From Firmicutes bacterium UBA5286 (lineage in GTDB: Bacteria > Bacillota > Proteinivoracia > UBA4975), in assembly GCA_002408465.1 (NCBI GenBank), contig DHSM01000001.1:1-64000 (forward strand): a stretch of DNA of 64,000 nt, given 5' to 3'. Position numbers and translations under genes: made by a program. The notes below the pieces were generated by a model. It searched no databases and was not told the DNA's origin. It saw only the letters and a list, made by a program, of their open reading frames with translations. This document shows, one piece after another, positions 33,428 through 41,201 of the stretch (positions are counted from its first letter, which is position 1; each line of letters begins with the position of its first letter).

Positions 33428-34351
33428 TCAGAAATTTTCTTGTATATATTCTGCTGCGCTAAGAGCGGCAATGGCGCCGTCACCTACCGCAGTCACTATT
33501 TGACGCCAGGCCTTTTGGCGGACATCGCCAACGGCGTAGACACCGGGAATATTGGTAGCCATATTTTCGTCAGTAATAATATACCCGTCCTTATCTGTCA
33601 GAATGCCTGAACCTTCCAGGGGGCCTTCGGGCTGTCGGCCCACAAAGATAAAGACACCTTGCAGATCCAAGCGGCTTGTAGACTCATCCTTGGTGTCGGT
33701 AAGGGAGACGCCTGTAACCTTGAGCTCGCCGTGAATTTCTGCGACCACCTTGTTCCAGAGGGGTGTAATTTTGGGATTCTCCAACAGCCGCTTTTGCAGA
33801 ATTTGCTCTGCCCGCAGGCGGTCCCTGCGGTGGATTAGCCAGACATGTTCGGCAAACTTGGTCAGGAACAGCGCCTCTTTGACAGCGGTGTCCCCGCCCC
33901 CCACAACGGCAACCTTTTTGCCCCGAAAAAAGGCCCCGTCACAAGTGGCGCAGTAGGAAACTCCCCTGCCGATATACTTTTGCTCTCCGGGCACACCCAG
34001 CATTTTCGGAGTGACGCCGGTGGCCAAAATCACCGTCTTGGCCTTAAGCGATTCCTGCTGAGTGACAACTTCTTTTATCTTTCCCTCTAATTTCAGGACT
34101 TCCACCGGCGAGTTGAGCATGGCCACATCGAAGCGGCTGGTTTGGGCTGCCATGTTGGCAGCCAGTTCAGCGCCGGAAATGGGCTCGACAAAGCCGGGGT
34201 AATTTTCAATTTCATGGGTCAATATTACCTGGCCGCCAGCTCCCCTGCCCTCGACAATTGCCGTGTTAAGCAAGGCTCTGCCGGCATAAAGGCCGGCGGT
34301 AAGGCCGGCAGGACCGCCGCCAATTACAAGAACATCCAGTACTCTATCCAT
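33428..34351 (-). CDS. trxB: Thioredoxin reductase
   Basis: About 307 residues. VIGGGPAGLTAGLYAG binds FAD, the redox centre is CATCDGAFF, and VVGGGDTAVKEALFL with HRRDRLRA binds NADPH. GVYAVGDVRQKAWRQIV closes the flavin site. It passes electrons from NADPH to thioredoxin. The ATG at 34351 lies 6 nt after AGGAGG. Together with trxA it is transcribed from a strong promoter with a palindrome overlapping it. Confidence 0.97.
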   Translation of the reverse strand: MDRVLDVLVIGGGPAGLTAGLYAGRALLNTAIVEGRGAGGQVILTHEIENYPGFVEPISGAELAANMAAQTSRFDVAMLNSPVEVLKLEGKIKEVVTQQESLKAKTVILATGVTPKMLGVPGEQKYIGRGVSYCATCDGAFFRGKKVAVVGGGDTAVKEALFLTKFAEHVWLIHRRDRLRAEQILQKRLLENPKITPLWNKVVAEIHGELKVTGVSLTDTKDESTSRLDLQGVFIFVGRQPEGPLEGSGILTDKDGYIITDENMATNIPGVYAVGDVRQKAWRQIVTAVGDGAIAALSAAEYIQENF

Positions 34352-34362
34352 ATTCAACCTCC

Positions 34363-34381
34363 TATACCCCTCTGGGGTATA
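34363..34381 (-). promoter_or_regulatory. CsoR/CstR-like palindromic operator before trxB
   Basis: TATACCCCAGAGGGGTATA is a perfect palindrome with 8-bp arms, starting at the last base of the trxB -10 box and ending before the ribosome binding site. A/T-flanked G tracts facing C tracts are typical of CsoR-family operators (copper sensor CsoR, persulfide sensor CstR). The regulator itself is not in this window. Confidence 0.6.
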
Positions 34382-34409
34382 CTATAGCAGAGTGATTTCT
34401 CTTTGTCAA
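34381..34409 (-). promoter_or_regulatory. Strong sigma-A promoter of trxB-trxA
   Basis: On the minus strand TTGACA (34404-34409) and TATAGT (34381-34386) are exactly 17 bp apart. Confidence 0.8.
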
Positions 34410-34423
34410 CAGATATTTTGCCC

Positions 34424-34468
34424 GAAAAAAAAACCAAGGCTCATCCTGAGTTTACAGGAAAAGCTTGG
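34424..34468 (-). terminator. Terminator of the MFS gene
   Basis: On the minus strand CCAAGC-TTTTCCTG pairs with CAGGATGAGCCTTGG around a short loop and is followed by nine T residues. It lies about 15 bp past the transporter stop. Confidence 0.8.
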
Positions 34469-34482
34469 ACTTGCAAAGGGCA

Positions 34483-35709
34483 TTATTCTGAAGGCTGGTT
34501 TTCTCTCTGCCTTTCAGGCCTAAACCAAGCCCAGAACAACAGGGTCGTAATGCCATACAGGGCGCAGGTAAAATAATATGGCACGCCATAAGAGTATTTG
34601 ACCATAATCCAGCCCCCGGCCAGGACGCTAATTGCCCTGGTAATGGTGTTCATGCTGCTGAGGAGGCTGCTCATCCCCACCCGGTTGCTGCCTGCAAGCT
34701 CCATGGTCAAGTTGGATTCCACCGGGTTGGTCATGTTCATCAGGGTGGTGCGCAGGAAATAAGCTGCGCCGACACCATAAATATTAGTGAGATTGGCAAT
34801 CATGATTAGAAAGGGAATGGAGGCCAGCCGCAGCACTACTACTGTAGCCACCTGGCCCAAGCGGCCGACAACCAATGGCACCAGCAGTCCCCCTAAAGCA
34901 GTGGCAATCTGAGCCACAGACATTATTACCCCGATTTGGGCCGAACTTGCGCCCAGCTTATTGCTCATGAAAATGTTAAAGAGAGGAACAATGAGGCCGG
35001 CGCCAAAGCCAATCAGGGAATGGCTGACCAGCAGGCGGCGCAGGTTCTTGTCTTTCAAAATAATTTTCAAATCCAGCAGGCCCTGTCCCCCTGGGTTAGA
35101 GGTACTCCCCCTTTGGGGAGCGATGAAAGCCAGGGGCAGGATAGAAATGAGGGCCAGAATGCCATACAGGCCCAGTGTCCCTGCCAGGCCTGCCCTGGCA
35201 TTTTCCCAGAAAACAGGCAGGTAGCCGCTGAGGGCGGTGCCGGCCATATTGGCAAACATCATCAGCGCAAAATTCAAGCTGAAGAGATTTTGTCTTGTTC
35301 GAGGGGAACTGTTTTCCACCAAGAAGAGGGGAACGCTGACGGCTTTGATGGCCATGGCAGAGCCAATGAGGACAGCTCCCGCCAGGAGCAGCCCGGGGCT
35401 TGCGGTCAGGGATACAGTCAAAATACCCAGGCCCAGAGCGGCGCTGCCTGCAGCCAGCACCCGGCCCACTCCCCAGCGGGAACAGATCAGGCCGGCGGGG
35501 ATGCAAACCAGGCCAGTGGTAAAGAGCTTTGCCGACATGACAGTGCCGGCAAAATCCTCGCTGAAGCCCAGCTCAAGAATATACAGATTGAGGAGAACAC
35601 CGATGGAGCCCATAGCGGCCTGAACCAAAAAAGAAGCCAAAAAGAACAGGAGGATGGACCTGTTCTCTAAACCATAGTGTTTTTTTATCCCTTGCGCAAG
35701 AAAATTCAT
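34483..35709 (-). CDS. Major facilitator superfamily transporter
   Basis: About 408 residues with roughly 12 hydrophobic helices in two halves separated by a charged cytoplasmic loop (near residue 190-200). CSRWGVGRVLAAG after helix 2 is the MFS loop motif. Substrate cannot be told; the family includes drug and sugar exporters. A TTG at 35778 would start inside the promoter, so the ATG at 35709 (MNFLAQGIKKHYG) was chosen. It is a single-gene unit with its own terminator. Confidence 0.88.
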   Translation of the reverse strand: MNFLAQGIKKHYGLENRSILLFFLASFLVQAAMGSIGVLLNLYILELGFSEDFAGTVMSAKLFTTGLVCIPAGLICSRWGVGRVLAAGSAALGLGILTVSLTASPGLLLAGAVLIGSAMAIKAVSVPLFLVENSSPRTRQNLFSLNFALMMFANMAGTALSGYLPVFWENARAGLAGTLGLYGILALISILPLAFIAPQRGSTSNPGGQGLLDLKIILKDKNLRRLLVSHSLIGFGAGLIVPLFNIFMSNKLGASSAQIGVIMSVAQIATALGGLLVPLVVGRLGQVATVVVLRLASIPFLIMIANLTNIYGVGAAYFLRTTLMNMTNPVESNLTMELAGSNRVGMSSLLSSMNTITRAISVLAGGWIMVKYSYGVPYYFTCALYGITTLLFWAWFRPERQRENQPSE

Positions 35710-35749
35710 AGCAAATCTTTCACTCCCAGGAAACTTAGCTTTCCGTAAT

Positions 35750-35778
35750 ATTATACCCCTTACACCTGGGAAGGACAA
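35750..35778 (-). promoter_or_regulatory. Sigma-A promoter of the MFS gene
   Basis: TTGTCC (35773-35778) and TATAAT (35750-35755) on the minus strand are 17 bp apart. The spacer ends in GGGG directly before the -10, half of the palindrome seen at trxB. Confidence 0.65.
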
Positions 35779-35807
35779 TGACCAGCGCTGGTACCTAGGG
35801 CGACAAA

Positions 35808-35829
35808 AGCTCCGGGAGGTCCCGGAGCT
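35808..35829 (-). terminator. Terminator of the surface-protein gene
   Basis: AGCTCCGGG / CCCGGAGCT with a 4-nt loop contains the stop codon of the preceding gene and is followed by TTTTG on the minus strand. Confidence 0.7.
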
Positions 35830-36706
35830 ACTTTTTTTTGAACAGCCAAATCAGGGCGGCAACCCCGGCGGCAACCATGACCACCGCTACTACGGCCAAC
35901 TTGCGCGCAACCAAGTTGCCTGAGCTGTTGCCCACTGGTTCCAGTCTTGCCAGCTTGCCTGGCTCCCAGTCCAGCTGCTGCTTTTGGGCTTTTGCATCGC
36001 CAGCAAGGATATCGTAGACATTGGGACTGAATTCGGTCTCGGAGCCGCCGCCCCCCGTCCATGGCCCTTCTTCAGCGGCAATCTTGCGATAGTGGTCTAA
36101 CCCGTAGGCATCCTGCAGGCCAATGAGGATATAGTATTTCCAGCTTGCAGCCGCAGGCTCCAAAATACTGTGGCCTATCTCAGCCACAATGGTATTTCCT
36201 TGGACAAAGACAGCGAAATCCTCTGTCGCACCTTGCCAAATTCCCGCCTGGGGATCCTCAGGGTCATCCTCCCAGTGCAGCAAATACGCTCCCTGCCAAT
36301 CTCTAATGCGCACATTGATTTGCCATGGCTCTGTAAATCGAACCTGAGCCCCGGAACGGAAAGTGGTCTGACTGCCCTTGCCGCCGCTGGCGATGTACAA
36401 GTCAATACGATGAAAATTATAGCCTTCTCCACCCCAGGGCTGAGCAAGATTAGGAGGCTGAGCAAATTGAAATTCAAAACGGGTGGTCTTGTCTGTGTTG
36501 ACTACCCGGAATTCCACCAGGTCGAGCATGGCTGGCAGCTCCTGAGGAAAAGACTGATCTCCGGGATAAGTGAATTTGCCGGGACCAAAGGAATCACCCT
36601 GGGGATCACTCTGAGAAAAGACCTGCTCTGTTTCTTCAGGCTGGGCAAAAGCCGCTCCCCCCAGCAGAATTAAGACTAGCAACACCATAACAACTTTTTT
36701 GAACAA
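35828..36706 (-). CDS. Cell-surface protein with glucodextranase C-terminal-type binding domain
   Basis: About 292 residues. TTG start 6-7 nt after AGGGGG. A signal peptide (VVMVLLVLILLGGAAFA) is followed by the DPxGDxxGPG segment (SDPQGDSFGPGKFTYPGD) and then GEGYNFHRIDLYIA, the signature of the C-terminal binding module of glucodextranases (Pfam PF09985 by memory). A C-terminal helix (KLAVVAVVMVAAGVAALIWLF) with a KKK tail anchors it in the membrane. There is no catalytic domain, so it may bind carbohydrate or cell wall. The longer frame to 36805 has no ribosome binding site. Confidence 0.82.
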   Translation of the reverse strand: MFKKVVMVLLVLILLGGAAFAQPEETEQVFSQSDPQGDSFGPGKFTYPGDQSFPQELPAMLDLVEFRVVNTDKTTRFEFQFAQPPNLAQPWGGEGYNFHRIDLYIASGGKGSQTTFRSGAQVRFTEPWQINVRIRDWQGAYLLHWEDDPEDPQAGIWQGATEDFAVFVQGNTIVAEIGHSILEPAAASWKYYILIGLQDAYGLDHYRKIAAEEGPWTGGGGSETEFSPNVYDILAGDAKAQKQQLDWEPGKLARLEPVGNSSGNLVARKLAVVAVVMVAAGVAALIWLFKKK

Positions 36707-37090
36707 TTCTATTCCCCCTGGCCGTTTTGTACAAGATATATGAGCATATTCCCTGGGTAATACTAAAAACTTCAACAAGAGAATTATTATTCCTTCCGGA
36801 AACATAAATTTACCCCGGACAGCGGCCTATTTCTGCCCGGGGTCAGCACAGGGGGCTAATGAAAAAATGTCATTAACCGCTAATATTGTTTCCCCGGGAC
36901 AAACCATTATTCACACCGATTAAAATTTCTCGATGCTCAGCCAGGCAAATTCCCCCACCTCACTGGGCGAAACCGCAACCTGGGGGTGAAAACCGGCAAA
37001 GCGCCAACTCCCTTCGGGTTACTCTATTATTTCGCTGAGATTTCCCCTTATTCCTTCAAAACAAAGAACCGGGGAAAACCCCGGCTCTGA
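36707..37090. other. Gene-free stretch upstream of the surface-protein gene
   Basis: No credible gene seen. It holds an inverted repeat (ACCCCGG at 36812-36818, CCGGGGT at 36837-36843) and the terminator of the LuxR-type gene. I found no clear promoter for the surface-protein gene. Confidence 0.5.
37067..37086 (-). terminator. Terminator of the LuxR-type regulator gene
   Basis: AACCGGGG / CCCCGGCT with an AAAA loop, followed on the minus strand by TCTTTGTTTT. Confidence 0.6.
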
Positions 37091-37696
37091 TTAGTTCTGC
37101 ATCTGTTTGGTTAATGCCCACAGTACCAACTGAGTTCTGCTGTCCACCCTTACCTTCCTTAACATATTGCTGATGTGGTTTCTGACGGTCTTGGGGCTGA
37201 TAAACAAAGCTCGGGCGATGTAATCATCCCGCAGTCCCTGTAGGAGCATGCCAAGGACTTCTTTTTCCTTCCCGGTAAAGCTGATATTTTCGAAATCAAT
37301 CTGGAGAAAGGAGTACAGCCCTATTATTATCTGGCACGCCAGTTCAGCATACTTTTCACATTGCCCCCACATGCGCAGCTGGAAATCATCGCCGCCTGTT
37401 TTCAGCAGCATACACATAGGTTCTTTGCTCAGGCTTTCGGGAAGGGAGTAGGGCAGGTTGATAAAAATCAACGCGAATTTCCGGGGGGGCAGCCCGGCCA
37501 GTTGAGCGGCAGCGACCACCGGTCCATAGATTATTATGACATCCACGTCCCTGCTCTGCCACAATTGCTGTAACCGCGAATTGCTCAACCTGTTTTCAAA
37601 ATAAGCTTCTACGCAATAGCCGCGCTCCAGGGTGGGAATCAGCTGGGGGTGGGCATCGATTACAGAATGGGGCGCTGCCAGAACTATTTTGCCCAC
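37091..37696 (-). CDS. LuxR-family transcription regulator with atypical N-terminal domain
   Basis: 201 residues, GTG start behind GGGGTG. The C-terminal 65 residues are a LuxR/FixJ HTH (FTGKEKEVLGMLLQG, then SPKTVRNHISNMLRKVRVDS). The N-terminal 130 residues have the alternating pattern of a receiver-like fold, but the acidic pocket and phosphorylatable Asp of response regulators are not apparent. It is probably a phosphorylation-independent regulator, controlled by ligand or partner. No sensor kinase is adjacent. Targets unknown; the Cys-rich gene upstream is a possibility by position only. Confidence 0.85.
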   Translation of the reverse strand: MGKIVLAAPHSVIDAHPQLIPTLERGYCVEAYFENRLSNSRLQQLWQSRDVDVIIIYGPVVAAAQLAGLPPRKFALIFINLPYSLPESLSKEPMCMLLKTGGDDFQLRMWGQCEKYAELACQIIIGLYSFLQIDFENISFTGKEKEVLGMLLQGLRDDYIARALFISPKTVRNHISNMLRKVRVDSRTQLVLWALTKQMQN

Positions 37697-37754
37697 TTAT
37701 TTCACCCCGTTGCATGCGAATTTGCGGCGCCGGGCTGGCGCCGCAGTCTCTCTA

Positions 37755-38420
37755 TTAGCTGTTGTTCAGATCGGTAAGCTGCGGCGGGAAGAAAGGCGGG
37801 AATGGCCTCTCCAGGAACTGTTCACACACATCCCCTAATTCTTCACACTCAGGGGGAGCCGGACAGAAGCCAAATGCAGGGATCAGCAGCTGAACCTTAA
37901 GTGCGGTCTTGACGATGATAAAGGCGCCAACGGTGGCTGTGACCAGGGGTTTTACGCTAGCTTCTGCACTGGAGTTTTCTTCAACTTCTATTGCGCAAGT
38001 CAGCGATTCAAAAATAGATTCCACCAGAACCTGCATATGGATTGGATCGGGAGCATAGAGAATGACTTCCTTCAAGAAGCAAATTTCTTCGCAGTTGACG
38101 GTATAGTTAGAGGTATCTTCGGAGTCCCGGATTATGATTTCCAGCACTGCGCAGACACGGACTCTCACAATGCCCAGGGGACCCTCATCAATGGGCTCGA
38201 TGGACCAATCATAGAATGTTTCACTGCAAGGCTTAATGCTGCACTCAACAGTAAAGTTCTCGACATCGCCCTTAGGGAACTTGAGATCGTCAAAGAAGAA
38301 TTCCTCGCATTCCTTCTGGGAACAGGCATCATAGATTTTTTTCACCCAGATACAGACGATTTCTGTAGGTTCTTGACAATTGCCAGTGAGTCTGCCGGGC
38401 CAGATTTTTGTTTTATCCAT
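37755..38420 (-). CDS. Cys-rich protein, probably spore-associated
   Basis: 221 residues with about 15 cysteines, spread in short motifs (EIVCIW, DACSQKECEEFF, VECSIKPCSE, NCEEICF, FCPAPPECEEL). There is no signal peptide. The pattern recalls Cys-rich coat or exosporium proteins of Clostridia, but I cannot name the family. The ATG has AAAGGAGG, and a sigma-K-like promoter lies directly upstream, which supports late mother-cell expression. A Pro/Phe-rich C-terminus (FPPFFPPQLTDL) follows a hydrophobic central stretch. Confidence 0.8.
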   Translation of the reverse strand: MDKTKIWPGRLTGNCQEPTEIVCIWVKKIYDACSQKECEEFFFDDLKFPKGDVENFTVECSIKPCSETFYDWSIEPIDEGPLGIVRVRVCAVLEIIIRDSEDTSNYTVNCEEICFLKEVILYAPDPIHMQVLVESIFESLTCAIEVEENSSAEASVKPLVTATVGAFIIVKTALKVQLLIPAFGFCPAPPECEELGDVCEQFLERPFPPFFPPQLTDLNNS

Positions 38421-38441
38421 AATATTACCCTCCTTTCACAA

Positions 38442-38469
38442 TAAGTTATGAGAGGGCAGGTTCAATGGT
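38442..38469 (-). promoter_or_regulatory. Sigma-K-like promoter of the Cys-rich gene
   Basis: On the minus strand CATAACTTA (38442-38450) matches the sigma-K -10 pattern CATANNNTA, and AC lies exactly 17 bp upstream (38468-38469). It ends about 22 bp before the ATG. The pattern is short, so chance matches occur. Confidence 0.5.
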
Positions 38470-38643
38470 GATAGGCATTTGCCGCTGCCGCGAAAAAATG
38501 GGCAATCTGAATATTGCCTGCGCATTTGTGGAAATATCTGCCCCTGAACCTTAATTGGCTAAATCAGGCCGTCTGAAGCCATCTATTCAGCGTATGGACT
38601 GGACAAGGCCTCTCTGCCCCGAAAAACAAGCTTGTCCATCAAT

Positions 38644-38672
38644 TTAATATTATGTAAAGTAAAGAGTATAAA
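38644..38672 (+). promoter_or_regulatory. Weak candidate promoter of the CAP-domain gene
   Basis: TTAATA and TATAAA are 17 bp apart, 18 bp before the ATG. Only four of six -35 bases fit. Confidence 0.35.
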
Positions 38673-38690
38673 ATCGCGGAGGTGTACTTG

Positions 38691-39416
38691 ATGCAAGCAA
38701 GACTGGTCAAATTAATATGCGCAGCAGGATTGGCCGTTTCCCTGATTCTGGCAGCAGCCCCCGGCGCAGAAGCAATCTCGTATTACGCTTATCTGCAGCA
38801 ATACGTCAGCGGACAGCTGCCAGCTGAACAACAGCCGCCAGCTGAGCCTGAGCCTGAACAACCTGTTCCCCCCGTCACTGAGCCTGACAATAATTTTTGG
38901 AGTTCACGGGCAGCCAGCAGAAAACTGCTGCTGGCGAACGCCGGCCTGCAGCCTTCCCTGCCCCAGCCTACCCCTGAACCAACACCGGTTCCACAGCCGA
39001 AGCCAACACCGGTTCCGCAGCCGGACCTCCTCACTGCCCGGGAACAGCAAATGCTGAACCTTATCAATAAAGACCGGATCGCTTACGGACTTCAGCCCCT
39101 GGAAGTTGATATGCGCCTCACTCGCTTGGCCCGGCTAAAAAGCCAGGATATCGTCGAGAACAATTACTTTGCGCATGTATCGCCTACCTACGGCACCGCC
39201 TTTGATATGTTCCGGGCAAACGGCATCAGTTTCCTGCGGGGGGGAGAAAACCTTTCCAAGGCAGGCAGCGTTCAGGTTTCTCATTTGCGCCTGATGAACA
39301 GCACCAATCACCGGGCCAATCTTCTCACTCCTCAATACACCCATGTAGGCATTGGCATTGTAGATAACAACCCTTCCGGCATTGTCGTCACAGAAATGTT
39401 CATCCAAAAGCCATAA
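38691..39416 (+). CDS. Secreted CAP-domain (SCP/YkwD-like) protein
   Basis: About 241 residues. Signal peptide with AGLAVSLILAAAPGAEA, then a Pro/Gln/Glu-rich linker with two nearly identical repeats (PTPVPQPKPTPVPQP), then a C-terminal CAP domain of about 125 residues. LLNLIN-type start (QQMLNLINKDRIAYGLQPL), YFAHVSP, GENLSKA and HRANLLTPQYTHVGIGI are family motifs, including the two His and Glu of the cavity. Bacterial CAP proteins are secreted; their function is mostly unknown. ATG 9 nt after GGAGGTG. Confidence 0.93.
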   Translation: MQARLVKLICAAGLAVSLILAAAPGAEAISYYAYLQQYVSGQLPAEQQPPAEPEPEQPVPPVTEPDNNFWSSRAASRKLLLANAGLQPSLPQPTPEPTPVPQPKPTPVPQPDLLTAREQQMLNLINKDRIAYGLQPLEVDMRLTRLARLKSQDIVENNYFAHVSPTYGTAFDMFRANGISFLRGGENLSKAGSVQVSHLRLMNSTNHRANLLTPQYTHVGIGIVDNNPSGIVVTEMFIQKP

Positions 39417-39426
39417 ACTCTAATTA

Positions 39427-39450
39427 GGCCGCTAAATCAGCGGCCTTTTT
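39427..39450 (+). terminator. Terminator of the CAP-domain gene
   Basis: GGCCGCT / AGCGGCC with a 5-nt loop followed by TTTTT. Confidence 0.85.
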
Positions 39451-39507
39451 CACTATATCAGGGCAAAAGCATAGTATATACAAAAGATGTTTCCGGAGGT
39501 GAAATAC

Positions 39508-40362
39508 ATGGAAATCAATATATATCGGGGCACCTCTTTGCTAGCCGCAAGGGGCCTGTATCAGGATGGCAGGGTGTATATACCCAGTGAAGCCCTTGCC
39601 TCTTATTGCGGTCTGTGGGAAAGAGAAACTGTTTTTTTGAACAGCCCTCTCGCAGGTAATCGCCTTTGCATCGCCGTGCTCAGTTCCAATGCCGGGGCCG
39701 ACAGGTTCCCGCCAAGATTGGAGCGCTTTCTCGGCTTGTGTTCGGCGGCTGGCGCCCACTTGACTTACTACGATGGCAGCGGCTTTCCCACAGGGGATGT
39801 GGTGCTGGCTATTGAGCCCGGAGGCAGCCAGACCCAGGTGAAATACCTGGGCACAGCCTTTGGCAGCCGCCCTCTGGCCAGAAAGATCGCCGCCAATTTC
39901 AAGCAGGGGCTCAAACTAGCTTATCTCCCTGACCCGGTTTCTTTTGACAAACCCCATTACAACCTCAAGCTAAAATTATGGACTCAATTGTTTACGCCGG
40001 CGGTGGCGGTGCAATGGCCGGAGGACCTTGACCTGGGGCCATGGCTCTTTATCAGCCTGATGGAGTATGCAGGCGGCGGCATCATGGATGGGGCTGGGTT
40101 TTCGCTGGCGCCGGAGTTAGCTGCTCCCGCCCCTCCTAAGACCTTAGCCGACACTGCCGGCCCGGAACTTCAGGAGCAGTGGGCAGCCCCGGATTTGACC
40201 CGGAGTCTGGCTCCTCCCCTTAGTCTTCCCCGCGACACAAAAGACGAGCCAGATACAATTCTCCGGAAACCCCGGCTTTCCGCTTCAATGTCCCGAACCC
40301 AATATCCAGACCTGTTTGCCAATCAGAACAGAATAAAAATAAAAAAAGAACCCTTTTGCTGA
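39508..40362 (+). CDS. Uncharacterised protein, possibly a degenerate amidase-like domain
   Basis: About 284 residues, ATG after GGAGGTGA. No signal peptide or membrane helix. The N-terminal 40 residues (YRGTSLLAARGLYQDGRVYI) resemble a stalk-type copper-amine-oxidase N-domain module. The middle has VVLAIEPGG and ends of strands that recall amidase_3 folds, but the zinc ligands are missing. A Pro/Ala-rich tail of about 80 residues follows, ending in basic KIKKEPFC. I cannot assign a function. It is preceded by a terminated CAP gene and convergent with the DUF2089 operon. Confidence 0.7.
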   Translation: MEINIYRGTSLLAARGLYQDGRVYIPSEALASYCGLWERETVFLNSPLAGNRLCIAVLSSNAGADRFPPRLERFLGLCSAAGAHLTYYDGSGFPTGDVVLAIEPGGSQTQVKYLGTAFGSRPLARKIAANFKQGLKLAYLPDPVSFDKPHYNLKLKLWTQLFTPAVAVQWPEDLDLGPWLFISLMEYAGGGIMDGAGFSLAPELAAPAPPKTLADTAGPELQEQWAAPDLTRSLAPPLSLPRDTKDEPDTILRKPRLSASMSRTQYPDLFANQNRIKIKKEPFC

Positions 40363-40401
40363 GCTAAATCCTGATGGACCCGGCGGGTCCCAAAAAAAAT
40401 A

Positions 40402-40423
40402 CTGTTGGCTTATGAGCCAACAG
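40402..40423 (-). terminator. Terminator of the DUF2089/DUF4097 operon
   Basis: CTGTTGGCT / AGCCAACAG with a 4-nt loop; on the minus strand it is followed by TATTTTTTTT, 40 bp past the last stop. Confidence 0.85.
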
Positions 40424-40463
40424 CTGCCCAACTATGGGCAATATATGTCAAGGGCTGTGTTGT

Positions 40464-40844
40464 TTACACCAGTTCAAAAACCACGTTTTCACTGTCATCC
40501 TGATAGACGACGCCTTTTTCCGCCCTGTAAATCTTTTCGATCAATTCCTCGACATCCAAATGCCTGTTGTTGATTGTAAAATGTAGGCTGTTGGGAAACA
40601 AGCTGTATGCGAATCTGATTACTCCCAGGGGAATATTAAAGGATGTTTTATTGCCTTTGCTGGAAAGGGAAGTGATGCGCAGATGCCTGGCCTCTCCCTT
40701 ATCAGCATGGAGCTCCACAAAGTTTTCGACAATTTGCGGAGGGCTGCCAGCGCTGCCCCCAATTGCGTCCAGCAATTCCAGACCCTGTTCAGGATTGACT
40801 TTGCCGTCCCGGACCAACTCAAGAATTTTTAACTTTTCATCCAT
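40464..40844 (-). CDS. SHOCT-like motif protein (operon gene 6)
   Basis: 126 residues. The N-terminus MDEKLKILELVRDGKVNPEQ continues as GLELLDAIGG, the short two-helix motif shared by four other proteins of this operon. The rest (FVELHADKGEARHLRI, then IPLGVIRFAYSLFP and VEELIEKIYRAEKGVVY) resembles the second half of the previous gene: a small domain that follows the SHOCT-like motif in YvlB/LiaX-type families. Cytoplasmic, no membrane segment. It starts just after the stop of the gene before. Function unknown; likely a partner in envelope-stress sensing. Confidence 0.8.
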   Translation of the reverse strand: MDEKLKILELVRDGKVNPEQGLELLDAIGGSAGSPPQIVENFVELHADKGEARHLRITSLSSKGNKTSFNIPLGVIRFAYSLFPNSLHFTINNRHLDVEELIEKIYRAEKGVVYQDDSENVVFELV

Positions 40845-40847
40845 GGT

Positions 40848-41201
40848 TCAGCCCTCCAGCCAAATTTCCACTCGGTCGCCTTCATTGTCCACCTCAAGAA
40901 TTTGGCCAAGTTCTCCTGCTTCAATGGCCTGGTCAATTTCATCTCGATCAATTTGAGCATTGGCAAAGCGGCTACCAAATTTCAGCAGTTTCTCTGCCCA
41001 TTCCACAGGCACCCGCAGGTTGATGCGGTCAGCGCTGTTATTCCCTTCGAAGACGCGAATACGCAACCAGCGGGGCTTGCCCTGGGGTTGCTGAACCCTG
41101 GGGGCATCTTTTTCAAGGGCCTCGAGGAGCTCAGCCCCCTGGGCAGGGGTGATTTTGCCCTGGGCAATCATTTCGAGAATCTGCATTCTCTCATCATTCA
41201 T
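40848..41201 (-). CDS. SHOCT-like motif protein (operon gene 5)
   Basis: 117 residues. MNDERMQILEMIAQGKITPA then QGAELLEALE is the shared motif. The second domain has RWLRIRVFEGNNSADRINLR, VPVEWAEKLLKFGS and a C-terminal EVDNEGDRVEIWLEG, parallel to the next gene, so the two are probably an old duplication. Soluble and acidic. Its start overlaps the stop of the DUF4097 gene before it, so translation is coupled. Confidence 0.8.
   Translation of the reverse strand: MNDERMQILEMIAQGKITPAQGAELLEALEKDAPRVQQPQGKPRWLRIRVFEGNNSADRINLRVPVEWAEKLLKFGSRFANAQIDRDEIDQAIEAGELGQILEVDNEGDRVEIWLEG

Noticed and set aside
38970..39030. Short tandem DNA repeat in the CAP-domain gene
   Set aside because: It encodes a Pro-rich linker repeat within an intact gene, an ordinary low-complexity linker.
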